64,000 nt of DNA from Scardovia wiggsiae (GCF_051045985.1 NZ_CP157350.1:434001-498000); one strand, 5' to 3'; counted from the first letter of the stretch, positions 1 to 8,514 are shown. The notes: generated by a model not told the origin, from the letters alone. Made by a program: numbers and translations.

Positions 1-1
1 T

Positions 2-373
2 GACTCATTGTGTGCGTGGCTTGTCCAATCCGGCTGCGTCAAAGGTTTGGACACCCGGAAAAGCCCGGTTATTGCTATCCCACAAACACCCACCACGGGG
101 AGTACACCTATAGAACGCTTGTTGAACAGTCCGGACCCGGAAGGCTCCTACCAGCCGGATCTCACCCCAATCCCTGAAGGAGAACGCAACAATACTCTCC
201 ACGACTGGCTGTACGGGCGCCTGTCCAACCACCCGGAAAACCTAACTCAAATCGTCCAGGATTTCTACACAAGAGGCATTAATAGTGGACTGCTGGAAAA
301 AGAGCTGACCAGTATCCTGCGTAGTGTCGTCCGTAGCCTGCATATCACGATCCCTGGCAGAGGGGGCAGATAA
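2..373 (+). CDS. Primase/polymerase C-terminal fragment (runs off left edge)
   Basis: The reading frame is open from the window edge, so only the C-terminal ~123 residues are visible. The segment GERNNTLHDWLYGRLSNHPE followed by a helical stretch ending LEKELTSILRSVV resembles the PriCT-type C-terminal helical domain of bifunctional primase/polymerases carried by actinobacterial integrative elements and phage satellites; that match is from memory of the family, not a search. In the element it would prime replication after excision. Its stop overlaps the start of the next gene (TAATG), indicating one operon. The catalytic part lies outside the window. Confidence 0.55.
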   Translation, partial: DSLCAWLVQSGCVKGLDTRKSPVIAIPQTPTTGSTPIERLLNSPDPEGSYQPDLTPIPEGERNNTLHDWLYGRLSNHPENLTQIVQDFYTRGINSGLLEKELTSILRSVVRSLHITIPGRGGR

Positions 374-795
374 TGGCACGCAAGAAAAAGCCTACTGTCC
401 CCCTGTGGGTTGTGAAAGTCTGCAGAATGAAAGGAAACCGTATGTCTTACAGGTATTGCGGTTGTGGGCAGCCAATCCTCGAACAGGCAGACACAATAAT
501 AGAAGCGTATGATATCCCCCTACTGCATGGAGCAGACCAGTTGCTTGTCGCGGTTATTCTCCAGGTGATGCTCACCCGTATTAGGGTGAACCCGTTCAGC
601 ATGCTGACATTACACGCAGAACCACGATTAGATCCAGGAGAATATTTCCTGCAGGCACACCGGTGCTTTCACCAGCCCATAGGTACGGCAGAATTACCTA
701 TCCCGCGTAAACCCGCCGGGAGCATGTGGAAGAAACCTGTTCTCACCGATAGTGAGTTTTCCCAATTCACCCAAAAATGGCAGGAAGGAGAGTGA
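373..795 (+). CDS. Hypothetical element-borne protein with CGC motif
   Basis: A 140-residue protein I do not recognise. It begins with a basic stretch (MARKKK), carries a CGC motif near residue 30 and one further Cys in the second half, and has no membrane segment. The start overlaps the stop of the primase fragment, implying translational coupling; a start at one of the later methionines (residues 19 or 24) is also possible. Position directly after the primase suggests a replication or packaging accessory function, which is inference only. Confidence 0.5.
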   Translation: MARKKKPTVPLWVVKVCRMKGNRMSYRYCGCGQPILEQADTIIEAYDIPLLHGADQLLVAVILQVMLTRIRVNPFSMLTLHAEPRLDPGEYFLQAHRCFHQPIGTAELPIPRKPAGSMWKKPVLTDSEFSQFTQKWQEGE

Positions 796-859
796 TACAC
801 ATAAATAAAAGCAATCCTCTTATAAAAATATGAGAAAAACTAGTGAAAGGAAAAATATT

Positions 860-1087
860 ATGAAAGCAGTATTAGATGATGCTGCAGTACAGGACGTTAT
901 ACGCTTCCTGTGTGAAGGAATACCTCCTCACGGCATGGTAGATGCCAGTATACAGATTAGCCCTACAGCATTTGATTCAAGCAGCAGCTTAATAGTATTC
1001 AACATTGCCACATTTGTTAATAGAAATAGAGCTGAGGAGCTTATTAATAAGTGGAAAACTGAATATGATGCAGGAAAAGAAGAATAG
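860..1087 (+). CDS. Small acidic hypothetical protein, paralog of next gene
   Basis: A 75-residue protein. I chose the ATG preceded by GAAAGGAA at good spacing rather than an ATG 30 bases upstream that has no ribosome site. The C-terminal half has a hydrophobic strand (LIVFNIATFV) followed by a helix with the pattern L-x-x-KW and a GKEE end. The following gene shares this layout (IMFIAQIDV, then LFDKW, then EGKE), so the two look like diverged duplicates. Function unknown; it sits in the accessory operon of the integrative element. Confidence 0.5.
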   Translation: MKAVLDDAAVQDVIRFLCEGIPPHGMVDASIQISPTAFDSSSSLIVFNIATFVNRNRAEELINKWKTEYDAGKEE

Positions 1088-1097
1088 GAGATAAACT

Positions 1098-1346
1098 ATG
1101 AAAACTTTAGACACCAGTAAACTTAACTACTGTGATCCGGAATATGACCAGTTCTACAAGCAATTACATGAGCTTATCGACCCTGAAATATCAGCATGGA
1201 GTACCCTGAATGGGGTTGACTGTGAGTTTGGTAATAATACTAATCCGGCTCATATCATGTTCATCGCACAAATAGACGTGGATACTAAGCTGATGCAGGA
1301 CCTTTTTGATAAATGGGCAGCTAAACTTACTGAAGGAAAGGAGTAG
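1098..1346 (+). CDS. Small acidic hypothetical protein, paralog of previous gene
   Basis: An 82-residue protein starting 10 bases after the preceding stop, with AGGAGA as ribosome site. It shares the C-terminal strand-helix pattern and KW dipeptide of the upstream 75-residue protein. No Cys motifs, membrane segments or recognised domain apart from one internal Cys pair too far apart to be a ribbon. Such short acidic proteins in integrative elements often act as anti-repressors, anti-defence factors or DNA mimics, but nothing here proves any of these. Confidence 0.5.
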   Translation: MKTLDTSKLNYCDPEYDQFYKQLHELIDPEISAWSTLNGVDCEFGNNTNPAHIMFIAQIDVDTKLMQDLFDKWAAKLTEGKE

Positions 1347-1353
1347 AGGTAAT

Positions 1354-1497
1354 ATGCGGAAACATATATCACACTACGATAGAAATTCTTGCAGCTTCTT
1401 AGAAGTTAAGGCAGACACTAGTAAAGCCATCATCACTGAAAGTGTTACCGGCGCTGACCTATCGGAGCCGAGGTATATTCTCGAGAAGGACCGGTAA
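1354..1497 (+). CDS. 47-aa hypothetical peptide
   Basis: A 47-residue product with a clear GGAG-type ribosome site seven bases upstream of its ATG. It starts eight bases after the preceding stop and its stop overlaps the start of the next gene (TAATGA), so it fits the tightly coupled operon. The sequence is polar and gives no family match that I know. Confidence 0.45.
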   Translation: MRKHISHYDRNSCSFLEVKADTSKAIITESVTGADLSEPRYILEKDR

Positions 1498-1742
1498 TGA
1501 GTAATAAGATTTTTACGGTTATGCATGAGGAGTATGAGCCTCACCCGCAAATCAGCTACATCTTAACTTCTGAAAGAGGCGCGACGCTGCTTAAAATAAC
1601 ACAATATGTTAATGCCGGCGATTTCCACGATTATGAGAAAACAGCTATATCAATAGATTGGGAAACCGCTAAATGGCTGCGAAAACAGTTAAAAAAAGCC
1701 CTTAAAGCTATCCCTCCGGAGGTACTAAATGAGTACGAGTAA
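1497..1742 (+). CDS. Small hypothetical protein, WL-helix family member A
   Basis: An 81-residue protein coupled by overlapping stop and start codons to the peptide upstream and by a 14-base overlap to the gene downstream. The C-terminal segment SIDWETAKWLRKQLKKAL is matched in the next protein by DLDYDSAVWLHCKLGKML, so the two are paralogs that share a strand, an acidic turn and an amphipathic helix with a WL dipeptide. No known domain recognised. Confidence 0.5.
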   Translation: MSNKIFTVMHEEYEPHPQISYILTSERGATLLKITQYVNAGDFHDYEKTAISIDWETAKWLRKQLKKALKAIPPEVLNEYE

Positions 1743-1965
1743 ACATTTTGTCCCTATTCTAGCTACTAGACGTGAATCACATTTAAGCGTGTGCGTAAGC
1801 TTAGATCACTTGGATAAAGCTTATATAGAGTACACGGAAATAGGGCCCCGCAATGGGATAAAACATAATTATGTTGATCTAGACTATGATTCGGCCGTCT
1901 GGCTGCATTGTAAGCTTGGTAAAATGTTGGAAGCAGGAGCATCGGAAGGTGTAGACAATGAGTAG
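1729..1965 (+). CDS. Small hypothetical protein, WL-helix family member B
   Basis: A 78-residue paralog of the preceding protein, with the conserved A-x-WL-x-x-KL helix. Its start lies inside the end of the previous gene, with GGAGG upstream, and its stop overlaps the start of the zinc-ribbon gene. Together with the 75/82-residue pair this gives two duplicated families of tiny proteins in one operon. Function unknown. Confidence 0.5.
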   Translation: MSTSKHFVPILATRRESHLSVCVSLDHLDKAYIEYTEIGPRNGIKHNYVDLDYDSAVWLHCKLGKMLEAGASEGVDNE

Positions 1966-2695
1966 CGTATTTCAAACCTGCCCATACTGCAGAAAAGCCT
2001 ATAAAACAGGTGACCATTGCCCGTACTGTCTGGCAAGCACGGTAAAAGCCCTATCCGTAATCCGGGAGGACTACCATATCCTCACATACATTATTAGCAT
2101 TAACAACAGTACATACACGCCCACAGGGCCACACACCAGCAAAAACAGTACAGTATCCAATCCTCTCGTGCGCATGGATATCATGGACCTAGTAAAAGAG
2201 ATAAAAGATACCGTGTACGAGTTCGCGCACATGGTAGGCATTAAGCCCGCCGGAGGCGTAAAACAGACCTGTAGTATGCTCCTGGCATCAGACCTGTTAT
2301 CGGATAACCCTATGACAGCCGCGTATAGTGGGCTCCTGTCCCGTCTGGCCCGGGAATGCCAGGAAAAACTTTCCACCCCGCAAGGCCAAGCATACAATTG
2401 CCTTAACCCAGCATGCAGGGGGACAGTAAGACTGTTATCCGGACAGAAAGAAGGGAAATGCCCCAAATGCGGCAGTACCTGGACTCGTACAGTGTTAGAA
2501 AAAACCAGGAATGATAGTATCCTGCACAGTGAGAAACGGCTTAACGCTACAGACCTGTCTAAACTACTGTCTGAATGGGGTTTTAGAGTGACAGCCAGTA
2601 CAATACGCAGCTGGGCACATGAGGGCAGGATAAGCCCGGCCACAAAACAAGGATACAAGGTGAGTGAGGTTTATCTGTTGAAGACTTCCCGGTAG
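1958..2695 (+). CDS. Double zinc-ribbon protein with C-terminal HTH-like domain
   Basis: A 245-residue protein with CPYC...CPYC near the N-terminus, a second metal-binding cluster around residues 148-170 (two Cys, then CPKC about 20 residues later), and a C-terminal ~50-residue segment that reads like a winged/MerR-type helix-turn-helix (DLSKLLSEWGF then TIRSWAHEGRISP). This layout suggests a DNA-binding element protein such as a transcriptional regulator or replication helper. It is the last gene of the rightward operon and is followed by a strong hairpin. Confidence 0.55.
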   Translation: MSSVFQTCPYCRKAYKTGDHCPYCLASTVKALSVIREDYHILTYIISINNSTYTPTGPHTSKNSTVSNPLVRMDIMDLVKEIKDTVYEFAHMVGIKPAGGVKQTCSMLLASDLLSDNPMTAAYSGLLSRLARECQEKLSTPQGQAYNCLNPACRGTVRLLSGQKEGKCPKCGSTWTRTVLEKTRNDSILHSEKRLNATDLSKLLSEWGFRVTASTIRSWAHEGRISPATKQGYKVSEVYLLKTSR

Positions 2696-2715
2696 CCGGA
2701 TCCTGGTAATAAAGA

Positions 2716-2749
2716 ATTATCCCCCGCATCTGTAGATGTGGGGGATAAT
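2716..2749. terminator. Bidirectional terminator
   Basis: A 15-base stem (ATTATCCCCCGCATC and its complement with one G:T) with a 4-base loop lies between two converging genes. A-T rich flanks on both sides make it usable for both strands. Confidence 0.8.
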
Positions 2750-2769
2750 TGTATACGAAAGGAAGAAAT

Positions 2770-3276
2770 TTACTGTGGTTCTACTAGGGTTATCGTATTG
2801 TTTTCTGTGTTCTGGTGGTCGTCGAGCCAGTGTCCAGCCTGGATAAACATGACCAGGCATACGATAGCGCCGATAATACCCAGGCCGCCCAGGAAAGCAA
2901 GACTGTCTTCAGTCCCGTGGTAGAAAGTACCACAGATAACAAACAGTATGAAACAGGCTATCATGGTGGGAAGCGTGTATTTACGTGTTTTTTCTGCCTG
3001 CTCACGGTTTTTAATCCATTTCGCCCTCTGCTTCCTGGGCGGTATCGGGTATTGGCCTTGCGGGGCGATTGGAGGTGTTTGCGGGGCTCTTGCCGGCTGT
3101 CTGGTCTTGTTCAGATCTTCGGTGAAAGACAATCCTGGGGCCACATGGGTAGTGATTTTGCCTTTACTGTTGAAAGTGACTGGCCCTATTTTCTTACTGA
3201 CTGATGTTATGCCTTTTTTACCGATATTGACTCGGAGCCCGGCTATTTTAATAGTTTTATGGTATCTGCTTTTCAT
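2770..3276 (-). CDS. DUF4236-domain membrane protein
   Basis: A 168-residue protein. The N-terminal ~50 residues (KIAGLRVNIGKKGITSVSKK, then a G-rich turn and APGLSF) match the DUF4236 pattern as I know it from many accessory regions. Two membrane segments follow: YTLPTMIACFILFVICG and a Gly-rich AFLGGLGIIGAIVCLVMFI stretch. DUF4236 has no established function. It is transcribed opposite to the other element genes, so it may be an independently expressed cargo gene. Confidence 0.65.
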   Translation of the reverse strand: MKSRYHKTIKIAGLRVNIGKKGITSVSKKIGPVTFNSKGKITTHVAPGLSFTEDLNKTRQPARAPQTPPIAPQGQYPIPPRKQRAKWIKNREQAEKTRKYTLPTMIACFILFVICGTFYHGTEDSLAFLGGLGIIGAIVCLVMFIQAGHWLDDHQNTENNTITLVEPQ

Positions 3277-3444
3277 CTTACAACTGTCCTTTCACTCTCA
3301 TTCTGCCACTATGCAATGATAAACTGTTCCGACTCGTCCAGATACTGGTTTTCAACAGTGTCTGCTGCAGAGTTTCACATTTGCATCTGTCTATAAGGGG
3401 AAATATCCTGAAATGCTTACCTCACACATGTGAAGGAGGACAAG

Positions 3445-3837
3445 GTGAGCACACAATTACCAGACCTTTACCGTATGGCAGAACAGCAGCACATCACTAT
3501 TATTGACCTACCCTTACCAGGCACGACAAGCGGGCTATACGATGAGAAAACTCGTACCATAATTCTCTCTACCGGTTTGAATAGCCGGCAAAAACGGTGC
3601 ACTCTCGCTCACGAGCTCAACCATGCTACACATCATGATACTGGCAGGGACCCTAAAACGGAGCATAGAGCCTGTAAACAGACAGCCATACAGCTCATCG
3701 ACCCGCTGGACTATATAACAGCCGAAAACATGTACGAAGGTAATCTTTTCGCAATGGCTGCATATCTAGATGTGACACAACAAGTCCTCAATGACTACAG
3801 GCAGATTATCATAGATACTGTCTGGAATCATTCATAA
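3445..3837 (+). CDS. ImmA/IrrE-type metallopeptidase
   Basis: A 130-residue protein with the zinc-protease motif HELNH at about residue 57, after the typical strand KRCTLAHELNHATHHD and a helix with the third acidic ligand expected downstream. I start it at GTG because GGAGG lies five bases upstream; a GTG 15 bases earlier would overlap that site. In ICEs and phages ImmA-like proteases cleave the cognate XRE repressor to trigger excision. No XRE repressor is visible beside it here. It precedes a small membrane protein. Confidence 0.8.
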   Translation: MSTQLPDLYRMAEQQHITIIDLPLPGTTSGLYDEKTRTIILSTGLNSRQKRCTLAHELNHATHHDTGRDPKTEHRACKQTAIQLIDPLDYITAENMYEGNLFAMAAYLDVTQQVLNDYRQIIIDTVWNHS

Positions 3838-3848
3838 AAGGAACACTT

Positions 3849-4193
3849 ATGATCACCAGTACAACCTACAAGAGAAATGAGGATACTACTATGCCTGTCA
3901 CACAGTCTGCACCTGCAGAAGATCCACAGCAGTCTACAAAGCATACCATGCCACGTCATCATGTGAATATTAAATTTGTTATCCTAACAATACTTATGTG
4001 GGTTTTTATCCTTGCGGGAGTATTTTTCAGTCTTGTCACTATAGTGGGCTTGATAAAGATGATTCAGCATTTTGATGGAATCGGGTTAGGGGCATTTCTT
4101 GTTTCTGCTGCTATCACAGGCTTGTTCATGTTTGCAGCCATCAGATGCAAGCAGGAAATCAATAAATCGAAAATGCGAGGATCAGGTGAGTAG
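3849..4193 (+). CDS. Small two-TM membrane protein
   Basis: A 114-residue protein with a polar 40-residue N-terminus and two membrane segments (FVILTILMWVFILAGVFFSL and AFLVSAAITGLFMFAAI). It starts 11 bases after the ImmA-like gene with AAAGGAA upstream, so the two are probably one unit. A second ATG at 3891 with GAGGA upstream is an alternative start. Its last 12 bases overlap the convergent integrase gene. Not recognised; could be a superinfection or immunity component. Confidence 0.5.
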   Translation: MITSTTYKRNEDTTMPVTQSAPAEDPQQSTKHTMPRHHVNIKFVILTILMWVFILAGVFFSLVTIVGLIKMIQHFDGIGLGAFLVSAAITGLFMFAAIRCKQEINKSKMRGSGE

Positions 4194-5540
4194 CTGGGAG
4201 AGTACGGTAACCTGCTTGTCAGCAGGTAGGGCTGCTATAACCTGCTCCTGCCTATCAGCCGGCAAGGCTTTCAGTAACCTTATTAATGGATCTACCTCAC
4301 TGTCATTGTTTTCTGGTTCTTTTACAGTTTTTTGAGGCTTTTTGTGTTCACTGGCTATCAGATTATCCAAGTTCTGCATCACTCTATGTTGATGTGATTG
4401 GGATTGTTTTTGATATTTTGATGCTACATCGATGCTGGCGTGTCCGGCTTGTGCCATAACCTCACCCACGGTAGCTCCGGCTTCTACCATGCGTGTTAAC
4501 GCGGTTTTCCTCAAGTCGTGAAACCACATATTTTCCATTCCTGCACGTGTTTTGGCTTTATTCCACGCGTTTTTCAATGATTGCGGGGCCAGCAGGCTTC
4601 CATGGGGGTTGGTAAACAGTTGTGCATCTGGCTCTGGGTTGACAAACCTGCTTAAATGTGCCTCTAAAAGGCCTGTTAAGGCCTCAGGAAATACCGCAAT
4701 ACGCTTACTTGTAGAAGTCTTAGGGGTAGACAGTTCAACATGTCTATGGCCGTTCCTGTACACTTCAACCATATTATAGTTTATCTGGATAATGTGTGTA
4801 TTCAAATCAATATCCTGCCTCTGCAACGCACACACTTCACCGATACGCAAACCAACCAGCCCAGCAATATACACAGTAAGCTGCAAAGACTCCGGCAATC
4901 CCGCAGCCAGCTTATCTAAATCACTTATCTCAGCAATAACCGCATGATGCTTCGTCCCCGGTTTCTGCAGCTTTAAATGGCACGGGTTTTGAGGGATTAC
5001 TGTGTCTCCTTGTGCGTCTATCGGGCTGGTAGCTGCCGTCTCCATGATTGCGTGCAGGATAGTATACGCCCTATATCGGGCGTGGATACCCCTGCCGTCC
5101 GCTGTAACAGGCTGCGCATCATACCAGTCCTGGACGTCACGAGGTGTGATATCGGTTAAAGGCATGCGCCCAAAATAGGGAGACAAGTGGCAGCGTATCG
5201 TGGTTAAATGCTTGTTTCTGCTGCTTTCTTTGATTCGGCTCCCATCAGCTTTATGCCTGTTTTCTACCCAGTCAGGCCAGTAAGTATCAAATGTGATATG
5301 TTTAACCTTATTACGTGCCTTCCTTTGCGTGGGCGGCTGCCATGAGCCGGCAAGGATCTGGAAATGGGCAGTATCTAACCAATTTTCTGCCTGCCTCTTT
5401 CCTTCTGCAGTGTAAGGGAAAATTTTACGGATACGCTTTTGAACAGCCATATACTCATCAGGAGTGGGGTAGCTTGCACGCCAATAAATTAATCCCGCAG
5501 TGGTGTGCTTCTCTATACTACCGAACTTACGCCGCGTCAT
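4182..5540 (-). CDS. int: Tyrosine recombinase / integrase
   Basis: A 452-residue site-specific recombinase. It has the N-terminal Arm-type segment (MTRRKFGSIEKHTTAGLIYW), a SAM-like core-binding domain with DITPRDVQDWYD near residue 130, and the catalytic domain with Arg in GLRIGEVCALQ, HDLRK (H-x-x-R), GH in AQAGHASIDVASKY, and the Tyr nucleophile in that last motif. The polar tail of ~60 residues is longer than usual. It sits at the element end facing the 3' end of tRNA-Ser, as expected when the att site lies in that tRNA gene. Confidence 0.93.
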   Translation of the reverse strand: MTRRKFGSIEKHTTAGLIYWRASYPTPDEYMAVQKRIRKIFPYTAEGKRQAENWLDTAHFQILAGSWQPPTQRKARNKVKHITFDTYWPDWVENRHKADGSRIKESSRNKHLTTIRCHLSPYFGRMPLTDITPRDVQDWYDAQPVTADGRGIHARYRAYTILHAIMETAATSPIDAQGDTVIPQNPCHLKLQKPGTKHHAVIAEISDLDKLAAGLPESLQLTVYIAGLVGLRIGEVCALQRQDIDLNTHIIQINYNMVEVYRNGHRHVELSTPKTSTSKRIAVFPEALTGLLEAHLSRFVNPEPDAQLFTNPHGSLLAPQSLKNAWNKAKTRAGMENMWFHDLRKTALTRMVEAGATVGEVMAQAGHASIDVASKYQKQSQSHQHRVMQNLDNLIASEHKKPQKTVKEPENNDSEVDPLIRLLKALPADRQEQVIAALPADKQVTVLSQLLT

Positions 5541-5559
5541 AATACTCCTTTTAAAATGT

Positions 5560-5602
5560 CCCCCAAAATAGCGAGGCTTATTTTTGGGTGTCTTTTTGGG
5601 GG
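5560..5602. repeat. Inverted repeat upstream of integrase
   Basis: CCCCCAAAA and its exact complement TTTTGGGGG are separated by 25 bases, with a further CTTATTTTTGGG between them. It lies between the integrase start and tRNA-Ser, where arm-type integrase sites or the integrase promoter are expected. The role is inferred from position only. Confidence 0.4.
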
Positions 5603-5710
5603 TTATATCCAGCCTTATTCAGCTCGATTCTGCTGGATTCATATTATAAGAGCGTAGGGGGAGAAGCCTTATGTAAGGGGGCTTATTCTAAGGGTTTTTG
5701 GCATAAAATA

Positions 5711-5740
5711 AGCCCTCACAGCAGATGTACTGTGAGGGCT
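5711..5740 (-). terminator. Terminator of tRNA-Ser
   Basis: An 11-bp perfect stem (AGCCCTCACAG with its complement) and 8-base loop directly after the tRNA 3' end, followed on the minus strand by TATTTTAT. Confidence 0.75.
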
Positions 5741-5744
5741 GGGG

Positions 5745-5827
5745 CGGACAGGGTGGGATTCGAACCCACGGAACTTTCGTTCGACGGTTTTCAAGACCGT
5801 TTCCTTCGACCGCTCGGACACCTGTCC
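5745..5827 (-). tRNA. tRNA-Ser(TGA)
   Basis: Folds as a class II tRNA with acceptor stem GGACAGG/CCTGTCC, anticodon TGA flanked by the expected CTTGAAAA loop, a long variable arm and the T-arm GGTTCGAATCC. CCA is not encoded. Its 3' end faces the integrase, making it the likely attachment gene of the element to the left; the other att copy would be outside the window. Confidence 0.95.
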
Positions 5828-5941
5828 TCTGTTTTCATGTGCATCAGGAGGCTCTTTCGTCCATTCCCGATGCACAGGCTTTAATAATACTGCACGTATT
5901 GGTCAGAAAATAGGCGCAACACGCTGGAGGCCTGAAACCGT

Positions 5942-7228
5942 TTATGACTCCCATGCCGTCGGTTCAATAGCTTCTTTTCCGCCCATATATGGCCGTAGGG
6001 CTTCAGGGATCTCGACAGAGCCGTCTTTCTGCTGATGGTTCTCCAGGATAGCTACCAGCCAGCGTGTTGTTGCCAGCGTCCCATTCAGCGTGGCAACGGC
6101 ACGGGTGCCGCCTTCTTCCATACGCTCGCGGATATTCAGGCGGCGTGCCTGGTATTCGGTGCAGTTTGATGTGCTGGTAAGCTCACGGTAGCGTCCCTGT
6201 GTCGGCACCCATGCCTCACAGTCGAACTTCCTGGCAGCAGAGGCTCCCAGATCGCCCGCAGCCGTGTCGATGATGCGGTACGGGACCTCTACTTTCGCCA
6301 GCATCTCCTGTTCCATCTCCAGCAGATGCTGGTGCTCAGCACGGGAATCTTCCTGCCTGCAGTATACGAACATCTCTACTTTGTTGAACTGGTGTACGCG
6401 GATAATGCCCATTGTGTCTTTGCCTGCCGACCCTGCTTCGCGGCGGTAGCAGCTTGACCAGCCGGCATACCGCAGCGGGCCATTGCTCAGATCAAGGATC
6501 TCATCTTCATGCATCCCGGCGAGTGCAACTTCCGATGTGCCTACAAGATACTGGTCATCAGGTTCCCGCAGCCTGTATATCTCATCGGCATGCGAGTTCA
6601 GGAAGCCTGTGCCGGCCATGATCTCCGGGCGCACGAGGGTAGGGGCAGTCGCCATGATGAAACCGTGCTTTTCCGCCTGATCGATGCCCATAGTCAGCAT
6701 GGCGAGCTCAAGCCGAGCTATAACCCCGCGCAGGAAGTAGAAACGCGACCCGGAAACTTTCACTCCGCGTTTCATATCTATCCCGGCAACACCTTCACCA
6801 AGCTCCAGATGGTTTTTCGGCTCAAAGCCTTCTGCCTTGAAATCACGCAGATCCCCAACCTTTTTAACGACTATATAATCATCTTCCCCGCCTTCAGGGG
6901 CTTCCGGCTCAACTATATTGGACAGTTTCCACATAGCTGCAGTGTATTCTTCCGTTGCCTTATCCGCAGCTTCTTTATATTCTGAGACTTTTCCGGCAAG
7001 CTCTTTAGTCCTGGCAATAATGGCAGGCCGTTCTTCGGCGGATGCAGCAGCTACCGTTTTGCCGATGCGTTTCTGTTCGGCACGGGTATTTTCATAATCA
7101 GACAGGGAATCGCGCCGGATCTTATCGTACCGGAGCACGTCATCGACCAGCTCCACGGACTCCCCGCGCTTGCGCTGGGATTCCTTTACCACGTCAGGGT
7201 TTTCACGGACAAATTGAATATCAAGCAT
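5942..7228 (-). CDS. serS: Seryl-tRNA synthetase
   Basis: A 428-residue class II synthetase that charges tRNA-Ser with serine. The N-terminal ~105 residues form the coiled-coil arm (two long helices rich in Lys, Glu and Arg), followed by the catalytic domain with TSEVAL, motif 2 (RREAGSAGKDT then HQFNKVEMF) and motif 3 (NGTLATTRWLVAILENHQ). Length is normal for bacteria. It lies 114 bases downstream of, and reads in the same direction as, tRNA-Ser. Confidence 0.97.
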   Translation of the reverse strand: MLDIQFVRENPDVVKESQRKRGESVELVDDVLRYDKIRRDSLSDYENTRAEQKRIGKTVAAASAEERPAIIARTKELAGKVSEYKEAADKATEEYTAAMWKLSNIVEPEAPEGGEDDYIVVKKVGDLRDFKAEGFEPKNHLELGEGVAGIDMKRGVKVSGSRFYFLRGVIARLELAMLTMGIDQAEKHGFIMATAPTLVRPEIMAGTGFLNSHADEIYRLREPDDQYLVGTSEVALAGMHEDEILDLSNGPLRYAGWSSCYRREAGSAGKDTMGIIRVHQFNKVEMFVYCRQEDSRAEHQHLLEMEQEMLAKVEVPYRIIDTAAGDLGASAARKFDCEAWVPTQGRYRELTSTSNCTEYQARRLNIRERMEEGGTRAVATLNGTLATTRWLVAILENHQQKDGSVEIPEALRPYMGGKEAIEPTAWES

Positions 7229-7469
7229 GGTTTAAAGGATAGCCGTTATTGCAGACGTGAAGCCGATGTAAAGCGGACGGGGAGGGGGGGGAGTGCGGTT
7301 CCGGCTGCTGTTGTGCAGAAGTAGGCTGCATTGAGAAGTTTCGAAACAGAACTCTATCCTTTAAATTGGCGGTATCTGTACGTGCTAGAATATCCCCGAT
7401 GGTCCGTTACTGTGCGACGCAGATTATCAAATAAGCACAATGGCAATGGGGAAAGGGCGGTGCGGGACT

Positions 7470-8270
7470 ATGTATAACGCTAAAAATAAAACATTACTGA
7501 TCAGCGGCAGTACAATGGATTACATAACATTCGGGAAGGGGAGCAGATGGCTTGTGCTGATTGCCGGTTTAAGTTTGCAGGGTATCAAAGGCAAGGCGCA
7601 GCAGATGTCGTATTTTTATCGGCAATTTGGGAAAGAATATAAAGTGCTGCTGTTTGAGCGCAAAGAAAAATTGCCGGATAACTATACTATCAGACAAATG
7701 GCTCAGGATATTTATCAGGCGTTATGCCAGTTAGGTGTCCGTAAGGCAGATATAGTCGGGGTTTCACAGGGCGGTATGATTGCACAGGTTTTAACTGTTG
7801 AGCGTCCTGAGATGGTCAGCAGGCTGGTTTTAGCGGTAACTTTAGGCAGGAATACTGAGACCAGCAAAAGTACGATGGACAAATGGATCAGGTTGGCGGA
7901 ACGCAATGCTTTGTATCCGCTGGCTTACGATTCTTTGGACAGAGCTTACTCCGAACGTTATGTGCGCCGCTATAAAATATGGCTGAAGATATTAGCCGGC
8001 CTGATGAGCATGCTTAGCCGCAATGCTGATCTTCCGCGTTTTATTATCCAGGCTAAGGCTATTGAAAACTTTAACTGCACTGATAAGCTGCGTCAGATCA
8101 CATGCCCTGTTTTAGTTATTGGTGCCGCAGGGGATAAAGTGCTGGGAGTCAGCGGTGCCAGGGCATTGAAAGAAGGGATTGCTGATGCTGAGTATTATGA
8201 GTACAAGGATCTCGGCCATGCCGCCTATATAGAAGCAAAAGATTTCAATTACAGGATTTTGGAGTTTTAA
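7470..8270 (+). CDS. Alpha/beta hydrolase
   Basis: A 266-residue alpha/beta-hydrolase-fold protein. The nucleophile elbow GVSQGG (Ser near residue 104), the oxyanion region after the first strand, the acid within the strand CPVLVIGAAGDKVLGV and the His in DLGHAAYIE make a complete catalytic triad. The substrate cannot be told. Start choice is uncertain: this ATG has an AAAGGG 11 bases upstream, while another in-frame ATG lies at 7440 without a clear site. Divergent from serS, monocistronic. Confidence 0.85.
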   Translation: MYNAKNKTLLISGSTMDYITFGKGSRWLVLIAGLSLQGIKGKAQQMSYFYRQFGKEYKVLLFERKEKLPDNYTIRQMAQDIYQALCQLGVRKADIVGVSQGGMIAQVLTVERPEMVSRLVLAVTLGRNTETSKSTMDKWIRLAERNALYPLAYDSLDRAYSERYVRRYKIWLKILAGLMSMLSRNADLPRFIIQAKAIENFNCTDKLRQITCPVLVIGAAGDKVLGVSGARALKEGIADAEYYEYKDLGHAAYIEAKDFNYRILEF

Positions 8271-8275
8271 AAAAG

Positions 8276-8331
8276 TAAATCCTGTGCTGTGAGGATTTAT
8301 ATAGCATCTGCATATATACATATATGATGCC
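8276..8331. terminator. Hairpins after hydrolase gene
   Basis: TAAATCC/GGATTTA with a 10-base loop starts six bases after the stop codon, and a second AT-rich inverted repeat (GCATC...GATGC) follows. There is no long T-run, so factor-independent termination is uncertain. The rest of 8332-8514 holds no convincing gene. Confidence 0.4.
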
Positions 8332-8514
8332 GGTAGGCCTACATATTGGATAAGCTTCATCGGAGCACTGCTATTGCCTCGCCGAGCAGGTCAATGTCAT
8401 CTGTCAGCCGCGGCTTGCGTACAGTAACAGGGAAGGTTGCCAAATCCCGCTGGCAGCAGCACGATCCAATGGATGCAGCTGCTGCCGACAGGCGGGACTG
8501 ATGGCTACAGTGGG

